Of a stretch of DNA of 64,000 nt, positions 1-9,311 are shown one piece after another. The DNA is from Paenibacillus sp. FJAT-29882 (GTDB lineage Bacteria; Bacillota; Bacilli; Bacillales; DSM-1321). The translations under genes were made by a program, and so were the position numbers. How positions within the stretch are numbered: position 1 is the first letter of the stretch; every line of letters starts with the position of its first letter. The DNA is taken from positions 1 to 64,000 of the forward strand of contig NZ_LMVB01000006.1 in assembly GCF_001510645.1 (NCBI RefSeq), given 5' to 3'. Under the pieces are notes generated by a model. The model did no database searches and was not told where the DNA came from. It was given only the letters and a program-made list of their open reading frames with translations.

Positions 1-97
1 TACCAATTTCTACGATATCAATGAAATCTTTAACTTCTTCCACCAATTTAATTGCTTCTTCAGTATTTACTAGGTCTATCGCCAATTGTAGTTCCAT
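1..97 (-). CDS. hxlA: 3-hexulose-6-phosphate synthase, N-terminal part (copy 1, runs off the left edge)
   Basis: The reverse complement starts with ATG at 97 and reads MELQLAIDLV, then continues to DIVEIG at the edge. This matches the N-terminus of the complete HxlA at 10354-10995 (MKLQLALDLV ... DVVEIG). The family condenses formaldehyde with ribulose 5-phosphate to give hexulose 6-phosphate, in formaldehyde detoxification and the RuMP pathway, as a cytosolic TIM-barrel enzyme of the OMP decarboxylase superfamily. Only 32 codons are present, so integrity cannot be judged and a following hxlB would lie outside the window. Its upstream region is almost identical to that of the second copy, which suggests common control by HxlR. 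Confidence 0.85.
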   Translation of the reverse strand, partial: MELQLAIDLVNTEEAIKLVEEVKDFIDIVEIG

Positions 98-154
98 GAT
101 TGGGCCACTTCCTTCATATAATTGTTATAATTGATTTATTAGTACTACACTCAG

Positions 155-232
155 TATATGTCCTAATTTTCAGAAAATAAAGTACGCACTTTATTAACAT
201 ATGGTGTTAAATATTATACTATTGAGAGTTCC
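155..232 (-). promoter_or_regulatory. HxlR-type promoter/operator of hxlA copy 1
   Basis: About 38 bases are identical to the region upstream of the second hxlA (11049-11120), with further similar flanks. On the minus strand the block holds the palindrome AAAGTGCGTACTTT (179-192), a poor -35 region and a -10 like TATACT. This is the arrangement expected of an activator-dependent promoter, and HxlR family proteins activate hxlA in B. subtilis. The rest of 98-434 holds no gene that I can see. Confidence 0.65.
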
Positions 233-434
233 TTCTTAAGGAAAGATGATTTACATATTAAAATCGTCCATTTGAAAATTCGTTTGAGACGTATTTCATC
301 GGCTCAAATCTATCAATAGGATACTAAAAAATACAAACAGTCCTCTACAGAAGAAAAGAGTCTGAAACTCCACAGATGTGGTGCTTTTCTAGTTTTCGGA
401 CAATCATTCTATTTATTAAATCGCCATAATAAAA

Positions 435-464
435 ATCCTTCTTTTAAGAAATCAAAAGAAGGAT
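435..464 (-). terminator. Rho-independent terminator after the NCS1 transporter gene
   Basis: Perfect 11-bp stem ATCCTTCTTTT / AAAAGAAGGAT with an 8-base loop. It is followed on the minus strand by TTTTATTAT. It lies 37 bases past the stop of the gene at 501-1919. A T-run on the plus side suggests it may work in both directions. Confidence 0.75.
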
Positions 465-500
465 AGACTTTTTTTCATAACTCATCTTTTCTTTGTTGGC

Positions 501-1919
501 TTATGCGATGTATTCCTCAACTGGAATATCTTTCGCTTCTTCCCTAACATAGTATTTCCCTTTTGTAGCAATGGCCATAATAATCGTGACTATAAACGCG
601 ATGATAAAAGAAAAGAATGCAGATGTATTTTGTAAGAACGTCCCCATATATCCGAAGCCAGCAATAGACCCAAATATACTCGCTACTACAAAGGCAACGA
701 CGCCAACCGGATTCCATTTGAACAAATTCTTTTGTCGATGTTCATAATAAGTAGGGCCGATTTTTAATACTTTTTTCACAATGAATGCATCACTTATTAA
801 GATGGCTGCCCATGCCATTAGGAAAATCCCTTGAGCGATTAGTACACCACTTAAATGATCTAGTATGCCACCTAACATTAAAGCGATTGAGGTTACGCCT
901 GATACGACTACCCAAAACGGTCTTCCTGGTTTAAATTTAAACACGTTCTCAAAAAAGCTGGACAGAGATAATGAACCGCTGTATAAATTCGTAATGTTAA
1001 TACGGACTTGCGTCAAAATCGTAAAGAATACGCCGCCTATACCTAGGAGTTGAACCATATAAACACCAGGGTTAGCTTCTCCCATGCGAACTCCAAACCA
1101 GATTCCGATAAGACCCATGATGAAAAAACAAAGGAGCTGAGGGAAAAACCCGATAATATACTTCCCTAATTTAACGTCATCTTTTTTAAGAAATCTCGCA
1201 TAATCGGATGCAAGTAAAGCCATTAGACCTAATAAGCCATTTTGCATGCCTATACAAAGAAGCAGAGCCGTTCCTCCAAATTTAACCCCATCTGGCACAT
1301 AGGTCAAAAAGTTCCCGTCATAAGCTGATGGTTTGAGGAAAGATACAATTAAAGCGATGGCTAACATAATGATAAAGATCGGCAATGTGAATTTTTGTAT
1401 TTTATCCAGTTGCTTAATCCCAAACCAGTTTAAAGGAATAACAACGGATCCAAAGAAAACGATTAACACCCACATTGGAATGGCCGGTAAGAATTCATTC
1501 ACGGCATATACCATGAGAATGCCTTCAAATGCACAGTACATAATAAAGTTTGAAGCATAAACAAGCGAGGTTAATGAAGCACCAATATAACCAAATCCTC
1601 CGCCCCTAGATAATAAGTTTACATTCATTCCTGTTTTTGCGGATAAATAAACAATAATTGTACTGATGATTCCGGCAACAATTGTTGCATAAATACCTGA
1701 TACCAACGCGTTCATCGCGCCAAATTTAATGGCCATGATGCTCCCCATTTGAAAAAAGAAGATGGCTGTAGAAATACCTAACGCGATGTTTGCAACGCTT
1801 AGTAAGCCCATATTTCTTTTTTCAGTAGGCACTTTACTTAATGAATAATCATCTTTCATTAATTCTTTTTCACTCAGACCCTCTTTTGACCCGGTTACAT
1901 TTACTGACCCACCAGCCAT
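501..1919 (-). CDS. NCS1-family nucleobase/related-compound permease (CodB-like)
   Basis: 472 residues, about 12 hydrophobic segments, with the N-terminal NCS1 pattern of a short polar leader and then a glycine-rich first helix (LGISTAIFFFQMGSIMAI). The family imports cytosine, purines, hydantoin, allantoin, thiamine or related ring compounds by cation symport in the cytoplasmic membrane. The substrate cannot be fixed from sequence. It is the first of three NCS1 proteins in the window and lies between hxlA copy 1 and an unknown 251-residue gene on the same strand, so it may bring in a methylated nitrogen compound; that is inference. The start ATG at 1919 follows GAGGAG (GAGATGAAACT spacing). 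Full length for the family, no damage seen. Confidence 0.75.
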   Translation of the reverse strand: MAGGSVNVTGSKEGLSEKELMKDDYSLSKVPTEKRNMGLLSVANIALGISTAIFFFQMGSIMAIKFGAMNALVSGIYATIVAGIISTIIVYLSAKTGMNVNLLSRGGGFGYIGASLTSLVYASNFIMYCAFEGILMVYAVNEFLPAIPMWVLIVFFGSVVIPLNWFGIKQLDKIQKFTLPIFIIMLAIALIVSFLKPSAYDGNFLTYVPDGVKFGGTALLLCIGMQNGLLGLMALLASDYARFLKKDDVKLGKYIIGFFPQLLCFFIMGLIGIWFGVRMGEANPGVYMVQLLGIGGVFFTILTQVRINITNLYSGSLSLSSFFENVFKFKPGRPFWVVVSGVTSIALMLGGILDHLSGVLIAQGIFLMAWAAILISDAFIVKKVLKIGPTYYEHRQKNLFKWNPVGVVAFVVASIFGSIAGFGYMGTFLQNTSAFFSFIIAFIVTIIMAIATKGKYYVREEAKDIPVEEYIA

Positions 1920-2030
1920 AGTTTCATCTCCTCATGGAATATATTTAAATATTTTGAATTATCAGTTAATTGAAAGGGTAATTATGAATGAATACATCCA
2001 TTTAAACCTTATAATCATTTTTTGAGGCGT

Positions 2031-2786
2031 TTACGCTTCTACTTCAGTTTCCAGTTCTAATAGAGCAAAGTAGCTTCGTGTTGTTGGACCTGGTTCAATA
2101 TTGTGAGTGAGCATATGCAAAGCGTTCGCTACTTCAATGCGGCGATAGTTTTCTGTTACACGTCCGTTCGTGGTGAGTGATTCTCGTCTTTGAAACAACT
2201 CTTCAAGTACTTCATTAGATAGACCTTCTGACATCTTGAATGAGTCCTTAACACATTTTTCTGCTTCTTCACAACTCGTGATCTTTACATCACTATTTTC
2301 TACGCAACCTGTCGGTGAATAGGCCAATGCACTAACGATTCGATGTTTAGCAGCATTTAATGTCTCCCTCAAAAAAGTGGGCTGTATAGGCTCCATGTCT
2401 TCTACAAGTAGACGTGTAATGCCACGGTCATTAATCGCCTCTAGTATTTGCTCAGGATCGTCTTCTACGATAACTTCTTTATGTGGTGGCCATATGTCCA
2501 TCCAATAATGCGTCATATGCTGTTCACCGACATGAAAGACGAAGAATTCAGGATAAATAAACTGCTTCCCAGGTCCTACGCCAAGATCAGGTCGAAAAAA
2601 ATCATAAAATCTCGTAAGCGCTGACATTAGCAAAGCACTTGCCCCTGTTCCACCACCAGCTTCCCTTACAACAACTCCTACACGGTCATGTACATTAAAA
2701 CCTGGGAAAATATCTTCCAATAAAGCTTTCTGGCCATCTAGCTCAAAATCAAAATCTTGATAGCTCATAGCATTTACTGTATGCAT
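2031..2786 (-). CDS. Unrecognised 251-residue protein in the NCS1/cupin cluster
   Basis: I do not recognise this protein. It has no signal peptide or membrane segment, is acidic, and has a glycine-rich stretch REAGGGTGAS near residue 45 that resembles a nucleotide or cofactor loop. It also carries aromatic and histidine-rich segments around residues 80-105 (FFVFHVGEQHMTHYW). ATG at 2786 is preceded by AAAAGGGG at good spacing; an internal ATG at codon 7 is possible. The gene is on the same strand as the transporter 111 bases downstream and the cupin gene upstream, so the three may share a role in nitrogen-compound use. A soluble enzyme is likely, but no reaction can be named. Confidence 0.6.
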   Translation of the reverse strand: MHTVNAMSYQDFDFELDGQKALLEDIFPGFNVHDRVGVVVREAGGGTGASALLMSALTRFYDFFRPDLGVGPGKQFIYPEFFVFHVGEQHMTHYWMDIWPPHKEVIVEDDPEQILEAINDRGITRLLVEDMEPIQPTFLRETLNAAKHRIVSALAYSPTGCVENSDVKITSCEEAEKCVKDSFKMSEGLSNEVLEELFQRRESLTTNGRVTENYRRIEVANALHMLTHNIEPGPTTRSYFALLELETEVEA

Positions 2787-3076
2787 TGTTTAATAACCCC
2801 TTTTCGTTTCATAGATTATAAGAACACTTAAATGGAATATCTCTATTTTTTAGATAGGAAAGGAAATATGGCCTCATGTATTTAACTTGAGATTACATAT
2901 TAATTATTTGTCGAATTAAGTTTAGCTTAAACTCACTTTACCATAAAATGAAATCGCTTTCTTTTGAGGTTTGATCATTAAGTGAACTACTTATTTTCTT
3001 ATTTGATAAAACGGCCTTCATTTCCATTCAACCACAAGAACATTCAAAGTTTTCTGATTTATAGAGAGAAAAGTAA

Positions 3077-3111
3077 CCCGTTTGCGCAGCGCTTTCATTT
3101 GTGCAAACGGG
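3077..3111 (-). terminator. Hairpin downstream of the first cupin gene
   Basis: 12-bp inverted repeat CCCGTTTGCGCA / TGTGCAAACGGG (one mismatch) with an 11-base loop, 42 bases past the cupin stop. On the minus strand it is followed by TTACTTTTC, a weak U-tract. The rest of 2787-3152 holds no gene that I can support. Confidence 0.5.
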
Positions 3112-3152
3112 AACATCTATACTTCAACTTTAAAATCTAGTTAAACGATCGA

Positions 3153-3569
3153 TTATGCAAATATAGGTTCTGGCAATCTGTGTGCAACATAAGTTGCTAC
3201 TCCATCACATTCAGGGTGGAATGTAACCGTAGTACCAGCGTTGATGATAACTACATCACCAGCTTCTGCTACCATTCTATCAATTCCTTGATCATCACTA
3301 AGGATAAATTGGCCACTAACAACCGTTTTAATTTCTAAGTAATCATATTTAAAATCAAAGCCTTTTTCGGCTTTTTGCATTGCATATAAACCTAATGTTG
3401 CAGCACCTTCAGCTTGAGTAATAGGAATATCAATAATTTGGCTTCTCACTTCTGGGATTCCTAGTATCGCGTTGACTTCTTTTAGTTCTGTAGTACCAGC
3501 TTTAATTAATTGTAATCCGGGACCTTGACTTAAATAAGTATAGTTGTCTTTTGTAGCTGTTCTGCTCAT
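3153..3569 (-). CDS. EutQ-like cupin protein, copy 1
   Basis: 138 residues from ATG at 3569 (GGAG eight bases upstream; the ATG three codons earlier overlaps the ribosome site). It is a single small cupin barrel. The cupin pattern is visible as YDYLEIKTVVSGQF, then VAEAGDVVIINAG, but the two histidines of the usual metal-binding HxH are absent, as in EutQ. It is a clear paralogue of the protein at 9879-10289: both open with YLSQ and share IKAGT, ILGIP, SQIID, AEAGDV and the C-terminal AHRLPEP. Each paralogue sits near an hxlA gene under a similar promoter. Function is unknown; small-molecule or sugar-phosphate binding is the cautious guess. Confidence 0.7.
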   Translation of the reverse strand: MSRTATKDNYTYLSQGPGLQLIKAGTTELKEVNAILGIPEVRSQIIDIPITQAEGAATLGLYAMQKAEKGFDFKYDYLEIKTVVSGQFILSDDQGIDRMVAEAGDVVIINAGTTVTFHPECDGVATYVAHRLPEPIFA

Positions 3570-3662
3570 TCTTTTCACTCCAATTAATTTTATTAGTTTT
3601 ATCTGAATCTTCTTTCTACTTTAATTCTAGCATTATTAAATGATATTTACTTGCTTCAGTTC

Positions 3663-3701
3663 CATCAGTTTTGTCGCGTTCAACGTGCGACAAAACTGAT
3701 G
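3663..3701. repeat. 15-bp perfect inverted repeat between the cupin and PTS genes
   Basis: CATCAGTTTTGTCGC and its complement, separated by 9 bases. There is no U-run on either side, so it is not a standard terminator. It lies 94 bases upstream of the cupin start, where an operator or an RNA hairpin in the leader could sit. Confidence 0.5.
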
Positions 3702-3834
3702 ATAGTTCTATTCTAATGCAAAGATAGAAAGGTATACTTAGACACTAACAGCCATATTACTTTTTAACTTGTGTAGAACCATGCTAGATCTACATAACGT
3801 ATGCCTGAACTTAACTCATTTTGGACATTGGCTA

Positions 3835-5280
3835 TTAAACAATATTGTTTATATGCTCCACCAGTTCATCATAACCTTTCATATCGGTGAAAGACCTAAG
3901 CGAATAGCAGACTTTATTGGGTACCGTTTTTTGTACAACAGAAAGGAACTTCTCGTGGCAAATAATAAGGTCTGCATATTCGGGAATATCGCTAATAGAG
4001 GCATTTTCAACTTCTATAGTCAAATTGGCTTGTTTGAGCTTCTTTTTTAACATCGCAGCTCCCATTGCACTTGAACCCATTCCTGCTTCACAAATAAAAA
4101 AGATGTTTTCAAGCTTATCTATATTGGAAAATGCTGAAATAATTTCTGTCTCACCTCTTTCTTTATTCATAGATGGATCAGTCATATTATCCATCATCTC
4201 TTTTGTGATTGGTTTTTCATCTTTCTCTACACGTTGAAACTTTACATATTCACTATTTTCCAATAAAAGAGGAGAATCTGGCACTCGTTTTAAAAGAATC
4301 ACACTGCAAAAAAAGGTGGCTATAGCTGAAAGCAATATACCTAATATGATAAAAAGTATATCCTCTTTTGGCGCCAGACCGATAAACAAGAAGATACTAG
4401 ATGGCGATGGAATAGCGACAAGACCTACATCAAACATTTGAAATGTAAACACCCCAATCATTCCTCCTACAATAAGTGGAATAATTAAAAGCGGATTCAT
4501 TAAAACGTACGGGAAATAAACTTCCTGTACACCACCAAAAAAATGGATAAAAACAGCTAGTTTTGCACCCTTCCTTTGTTCAATCCCCATTTTCAACCAA
4601 CAAGCGAGAAGAATACCTAGTCCCGGTCCCGGATTTGCTCCTAACACGAAAAAAATAGATTTACCGAGCTCTTCTGCTTGCTGAACCCCGAGAGAGCCTA
4701 ATACTCCAAAATTGATAATATTATTTAAAAATAGCACTTTTGCAGGTTCAATGATTGTGGCCGTCAGTGGGAGCCAGCCTGAGTAAATAATGGTTTCTAA
4801 TAGATTTGTGAGCCATTCCACGACAGCAGAAAATGTTTGTCCTACATAAAAAAAACATAAAATCGTGAGTATAGTAGCAATCATCGCAGCTAAGACATTA
4901 CTAATGAGCAATTCATATCCAACACCGGGTAATTTCTTTTTTACGATATGATCAAGCTTTTTTATTAGCCAACCTGTTAATGGTCCGATTATCATGGCAC
5001 CAAAGATGGCCGGAGTAGAACTTGATAGTATTAATCCATATGTCACGATGGAAGCTACAACAGCTCCCCGCTGTCCCCCTATTAATCGCCCACCTGTATA
5101 ACCTAATAAAATAGGCAAAAGAATGTTATTAATAGGATTCAATAAAAGTAAAATTCTATCATTATACCACCATCCATAAACCCCAAAAACTCCTTGAATA
5201 ATTCCTGCGACTATAATGACCGCAATATTTTGGTAAACGATGGCGCTCAACAATTGGCCTAGTTTCTTCATCATATTCAC
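3835..5280 (-). CDS. Mannitol-type PTS enzyme IICB (no IIA domain)
   Basis: About 480 residues. The membrane IIC part (residues 1 to about 340) carries the mannitol-family signature FFGGVQEVYFPYVLM. The C-terminal IIB domain has the phospho-cysteine loop FICEAGMGSSAMG typical of MtlA. Such proteins import and phosphorylate a hexitol using phosphate from HPr through IIA. Neither a IIA (mtlF) gene nor a polyol-phosphate dehydrogenase (mtlD) lies next to it, so phosphate must come from a IIA encoded elsewhere. The start is uncertain: GTG at 5280 with AGAGG nine bases upstream, ATG at 5274, or TTG at 5316. The upstream gene is its probable MtlR-like activator. Substrate: mannitol or a related sugar alcohol. 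Confidence 0.75.
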   Translation of the reverse strand: MNMMKKLGQLLSAIVYQNIAVIIVAGIIQGVFGVYGWWYNDRILLLLNPINNILLPILLGYTGGRLIGGQRGAVVASIVTYGLILSSSTPAIFGAMIIGPLTGWLIKKLDHIVKKKLPGVGYELLISNVLAAMIATILTILCFFYVGQTFSAVVEWLTNLLETIIYSGWLPLTATIIEPAKVLFLNNIINFGVLGSLGVQQAEELGKSIFFVLGANPGPGLGILLACWLKMGIEQRKGAKLAVFIHFFGGVQEVYFPYVLMNPLLIIPLIVGGMIGVFTFQMFDVGLVAIPSPSSIFLFIGLAPKEDILFIILGILLSAIATFFCSVILLKRVPDSPLLLENSEYVKFQRVEKDEKPITKEMMDNMTDPSMNKERGETEIISAFSNIDKLENIFFICEAGMGSSAMGAAMLKKKLKQANLTIEVENASISDIPEYADLIICHEKFLSVVQKTVPNKVCYSLRSFTDMKGYDELVEHINNIV

Positions 5281-5501
5281 GCAGGAAGACCTCTGCTTCA
5301 AACACAGAACAGGCAACGCCCAGTGTTAAACAGAGGAGGAATGGCGCTTTTGCTAACAATAATATCTCCTGCACTTCCTCCTTTCCGTAATCGAATGGGT
5401 AGAGGAGAAAACCGTTGGATGACTGATGTAAACTATTAGGTCAGTAAGGTACTCCTTGGTTTGTTGGCAACTTAAAGTAGAGGCCAAAAGCGTTCGCATT
5501 A

Positions 5502-7670
5502 TCAAGATGTTGACTTTCCCTGAATCTCCTTTAAAAAACGCGCTGCTTTCTTTTCATATGCCTCCGATAATACAGCTTCCAACGAACTGTTCACGACATC
5601 TGCCGTAGATTCTCTTAATATGTTAACAAATGATTCTTCTATTAACATGGAACTGATGTTACTGATCATTTCTATATGCTCTTTTGGCGCCCCCTGAGGT
5701 GCCGCCAATAAGAGTACTGTATTAACAGACTGTTCTTCATCATCAGCAAAAGGCCATAAAATAGGTTCTTTCATTCGAAAAACGACAACAAGCAAGTTAT
5801 TTAATCCTTCTGACTTAGCATGAATCATCGCCAAATCATCTATTACAAACCCACCTTGCTGCTCACGTTCTTCAAGATCTTTGGAAAGCTTCTCAAAATC
5901 ACTTACTTCCTCAATATCTTTAATCCCACTAAGAATGCTGGGAATCGTAACAGGAGGGCGTACATAAACATCATTATAGACTTTTAAATTTCGTAAAATT
6001 TGAATCATACCTTCCCCATATTTTGCAAGGGACATGACAGAAGATGATTTCCCGTTCGTATTTTGTACATTCTTTTGAATGGGCTTTGATTTATTCACTT
6101 TGAACAAGGCACTTTGAATTCTTGATAGATCTTCTGGTTTGAGAAATGGGCTTACAATGACGACGTTATTATGTTTCACAAAAGGAAGGTTTATTGTCGA
6201 AATCAAAATATCCACTTCCGCCTTTTCCTGCAGACATCCTTCAAGCTCATTCATCGAGACAACTGCTTCTACTTTCAAATTCGGCATTTCAGTACGTAGC
6301 CTTGAAGCCAAATATGTTGACGTTCCAAGTCCACTAGAACATACAACAATGGCTTTATACTCACTTTTTAAAGTATCTTTCTTCCGAATAAGCGCAGCTC
6401 CGATGTGCATCGCTAAATAACCGACCTCATCGTTTGGAATAGGGCCGCCCGTTCTATTTGCTAAAAGCTCACACGCTTTCTTACATGCAGAAAACGTTTC
6501 CGGATACCTTTCTTTAATTTTCCCGAGCATCGGATTATGTATTTGAAGCCCGTATTTTAAACGGGTAAAGGCTGGAGCAAAATGGGAAACTAACCCATCA
6601 AAAAGAAGTTCATCCCCTTCAAACGATTCATCTAGATGGTATTCCACTGCTCGAATAAAACTTTGTGTCAATTCAATCCAAGTAAATTCTTCTTTTTCAT
6701 AGTTTTCCCTTTCTTTTCGGTTAGAAAGACGGGCCCCTGATAAATGTAGAGCAATATAATTCACTTCGATTTTAGGTATTGAAATGGCAAGAATGGTTTC
6801 AAGTCGTTCAACAATTTTTTCCGCAAGTGAATAGATTAATTGATCAAATTCATAGTCTTGAGATACATTAGGCACATTGGATGTTTGAATAATCTGTCCG
6901 CTTTTTATTCTCTCGACTGCAAGCATTAGATGAACAATTAGATTTACATAGTTCCTGTCTGTTAATTCGATATCTGTTTGCTCTTTTAAGACTTGGTGTA
7001 CAACACGCTCAACATCCAAGATGTTATGAATTTGAACAAACTTTAGTAAACGATTTCGAATCATCATACCTAACTGATCTTGCACCTCTCCCCCCCCTAA
7101 CTCTGTCTTTTTATGGAAAAGTTCGAGCCATTCCTCAAACATTATATCCTTGTGGAGCAACCTGGACAACATCGTCCTCCGTTGCTTTTCCTGCCCATTG
7201 ATATATACGCCAATTCCCGGCGTTCGTATGAGTGTAATCCCCCCCTTTTCAAGCCAAATACTCACCTTGTCCAAATCAGAACTGACAGTCCCTTCCGTAA
7301 TCCCGTACTTTTTACTAAACACAAATTGCTTAATCGGTTCTTTAGAAAGCAATAAGTCATAAGTCATTCCATCCTGTCGTTCTTCTGGAGAGTACGTGGA
7401 AAACGTTTTTGCCTGCTCTATGTGTTCTCTTAACCATCTCTTCCCTTCCTCGGATCCTTTCAATTCAAAACCGTCTCCAATTTGTTTCCCTACTTTTAAA
7501 TCGTAGGCCTCTAAGATTGATTTAAGCGTTTTCATTTCTCTTTGAATTGTTCTTGTACTTAATTTAAACATTTCAGATAACTCTTTATAAGTAATAGGTT
7601 TTTTAGCTATTAGCAGCGTCCTTAACAGCTCTTTTTGGCGAGAATCTAAAATAGGAATTTGTTGTTTCAC
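5502..7670 (-). CDS. MtlR-like PTS-regulated transcriptional activator
   Basis: 722 residues, GTG start with GGAGGGAG. Domains in order: winged-helix HTH (about 10-65, KELSEMFKLSTRTIQREMK), a second HTH (about 90-160), two PRD domains (about 200-420) with phosphorylatable histidines, a IIB-Gat-like domain (CSSGLGTSTYLASRL, about 440), and a C-terminal IIA-like domain with the LAMIHAK histidine (about 625). This is the architecture of MtlR from Bacillus, which is switched by PTS phosphorylation and activates mannitol genes. It is encoded just upstream of the EIICB gene on the same strand, which it very likely controls. All domains appear intact. Confidence 0.85.
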   Translation of the reverse strand: MKQQIPILDSRQKELLRTLLIAKKPITYKELSEMFKLSTRTIQREMKTLKSILEAYDLKVGKQIGDGFELKGSEEGKRWLREHIEQAKTFSTYSPEERQDGMTYDLLLSKEPIKQFVFSKKYGITEGTVSSDLDKVSIWLEKGGITLIRTPGIGVYINGQEKQRRTMLSRLLHKDIMFEEWLELFHKKTELGGGEVQDQLGMMIRNRLLKFVQIHNILDVERVVHQVLKEQTDIELTDRNYVNLIVHLMLAVERIKSGQIIQTSNVPNVSQDYEFDQLIYSLAEKIVERLETILAISIPKIEVNYIALHLSGARLSNRKERENYEKEEFTWIELTQSFIRAVEYHLDESFEGDELLFDGLVSHFAPAFTRLKYGLQIHNPMLGKIKERYPETFSACKKACELLANRTGGPIPNDEVGYLAMHIGAALIRKKDTLKSEYKAIVVCSSGLGTSTYLASRLRTEMPNLKVEAVVSMNELEGCLQEKAEVDILISTINLPFVKHNNVVIVSPFLKPEDLSRIQSALFKVNKSKPIQKNVQNTNGKSSSVMSLAKYGEGMIQILRNLKVYNDVYVRPPVTIPSILSGIKDIEEVSDFEKLSKDLEEREQQGGFVIDDLAMIHAKSEGLNNLLVVVFRMKEPILWPFADDEEQSVNTVLLLAAPQGAPKEHIEMISNISSMLIEESFVNILRESTADVVNSSLEAVLSEAYEKKAARFLKEIQGKSTS

Positions 7671-7843
7671 TTTGTTTATCTCCCTCCAAATATAATCATT
7701 CTATTTATAGAAGGCTATACGCTGGCCGTCAAAAGAGTGACTTCCTATTGCTGCATTGACTATCAAAATTAGATATTAACGATAAAAAGGACTTTCCCTT
7801 AGTCCCTTAATAGTTTATTGCATAAAACAACCCTATTGATGTT

Positions 7844-8860
7844 TTATTGAAGCTGAGCTTTCACTTTTTTACTTACATTATCGGGAACCCAAGTTGTCCA
7901 TACTTCTTCATATTCTTTTAAAAACCATATAGCCGCCTCATGTGTAGTTGTATCATATTTCTTCATGTAAGCTAAAAAGTCAGTCGTAATGGCATTGCTT
8001 ATAGAATAGTTGCTTAAAAACGCAAAAACTTCTGGCACCTGTTCTGGCAGCTTATTGTGAACAGCAATCGTTAATCTTTGTGAAGGGAACTCTGTACGGT
8101 ACCCATTTAACCAATCTTTTTCATTGTATGGCTCATCTTTCAGTTCGGTAATATCATACAATCCGGCCGTCCATGTCGGTGTCCATATGTAGCCTACCCA
8201 TGGCTCACCATTCTCATAGGCATTAATGAATGTTTTATTTAATGCTGGCTGAGTCACTGATTCAGAATAATTGAATGTTTTGTATAACCCGTAGTTTTTC
8301 ATTTTTTCTCGAAACACTTTATTAGCATTCCATTCTGGATTCGCCCCGTAAATACGTCCTTTATTTGGATCATCCGGATCTTCGAAAATTTCCCAATACT
8401 CAGGTAAATCATGAATCGATTTCAAATTAGGGGCTGTCGGTTCAATACCACGCTCGTGGTCCCCTTCAATAACATAGGTTGGAACATAAAGGCCTTGCCG
8501 CGTACTTTCTGAGTTTACAGACACTTCTATAATATCACCATTTTCAATGGCAGATTTATATTCTATCGGGTAGCTTCCCGACCAAATCTCCATATAAACA
8601 TCCATACTTCCCGTACTTATCGCATAAAGTGAAGCTGTTTCAGATCCCGGAATTAATTCTGTTTTATACCCATAACCGTCTTCAATAATAATTCTTGCGA
8701 TCTCGTTGTGTACTCTAATACTTTCCCAACCTGCATCCGCAAATTTAATTGTCCCAATTGCTCTAGTTGGTACGATAGATCCACTAGAATTACTGCAACC
8801 AGCAAGGACAAACGATGAAATAAGAGTTATTATGAAAATGAAACTCATGCTCTTTTTCAT
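7844..8860 (-). CDS. Glycine-betaine/quaternary-amine ABC transporter substrate-binding lipoprotein
   Basis: 338 residues with a lipoprotein signal peptide and lipobox LAGC (Cys about residue 22). The mature part is of the OpuAC type: FADAGWESIRVHNEIA, then LYAISTGSMDVYMEIW, and GYIWTPTW in the second lobe, giving the aromatic ligand cage of betaine/choline binders. It would deliver glycine betaine, proline betaine or a related methylated amine to a membrane ABC importer. No permease or ATPase gene is adjacent, so it is an orphan that must pair with a transporter encoded elsewhere. ATG at 8860 has GAGGGAG eight bases upstream. Methylated amine uptake fits the demethylation theme of the region. 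Confidence 0.85.
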   Translation of the reverse strand: MKKSMSFIFIITLISSFVLAGCSNSSGSIVPTRAIGTIKFADAGWESIRVHNEIARIIIEDGYGYKTELIPGSETASLYAISTGSMDVYMEIWSGSYPIEYKSAIENGDIIEVSVNSESTRQGLYVPTYVIEGDHERGIEPTAPNLKSIHDLPEYWEIFEDPDDPNKGRIYGANPEWNANKVFREKMKNYGLYKTFNYSESVTQPALNKTFINAYENGEPWVGYIWTPTWTAGLYDITELKDEPYNEKDWLNGYRTEFPSQRLTIAVHNKLPEQVPEVFAFLSNYSISNAITTDFLAYMKKYDTTTHEAAIWFLKEYEEVWTTWVPDNVSKKVKAQLQ

Positions 8861-9078
8861 TGAAATCTCCCTCTACCTTCATACTTTCTTCATATAATAG
8901 CGCTATCATTCGGCGTAATTCATGAAGATAAAGCGCTAGCCTTACACTGAAGCTTTTTGAATTTTGATTGAAGAGATGCATCCATATCCTATCAGCTTAT
9001 TATACATCTAATATTCGATACATTCAGAAAATTATATCGCTTTAACTTCATTGAAACAATAATGAAGGAACTTAAAAA

Positions 9079-9273
9079 ATGAGCAAAAAAAAACCAGGCG
9101 TGCATATGTAGTGATGGGACACTCATACGCTGTCATCGCAAACTCCCTGCGATAACACTTACCTTGGCCCTTACTCGTACTATTCTGCCGTTAATTGTAG
9201 CGTGTATGAAGGTTCGTTACAAGGGAAAACCGTACCAGTTACGGTAGGAGGACGTTGTTATCCGACGCGATAG
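9079..9273 (+). pseudogene. Decayed small reading frame with two in-frame stops
   Basis: From ATG at 9079 (MSKKKPGVHM) the frame meets TAG and TGA after ten codons. It then reads open to a stop at 9273, giving a Tyr/Gly-rich stretch (YLGPYSYYSAVNC, then GKTVPVTVGG). The coding-like second half and the closely following HTH fragment suggest a mobile-element remnant. I do not recognise the parent protein. The flanks (8861-9078) look like promoter sequence for the lipoprotein gene. Confidence 0.3.
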
Positions 9274-9311
9274 TAGCGTCTTTTGTGTCGTAAAGGAGCT
9301 GGAAACAATGG

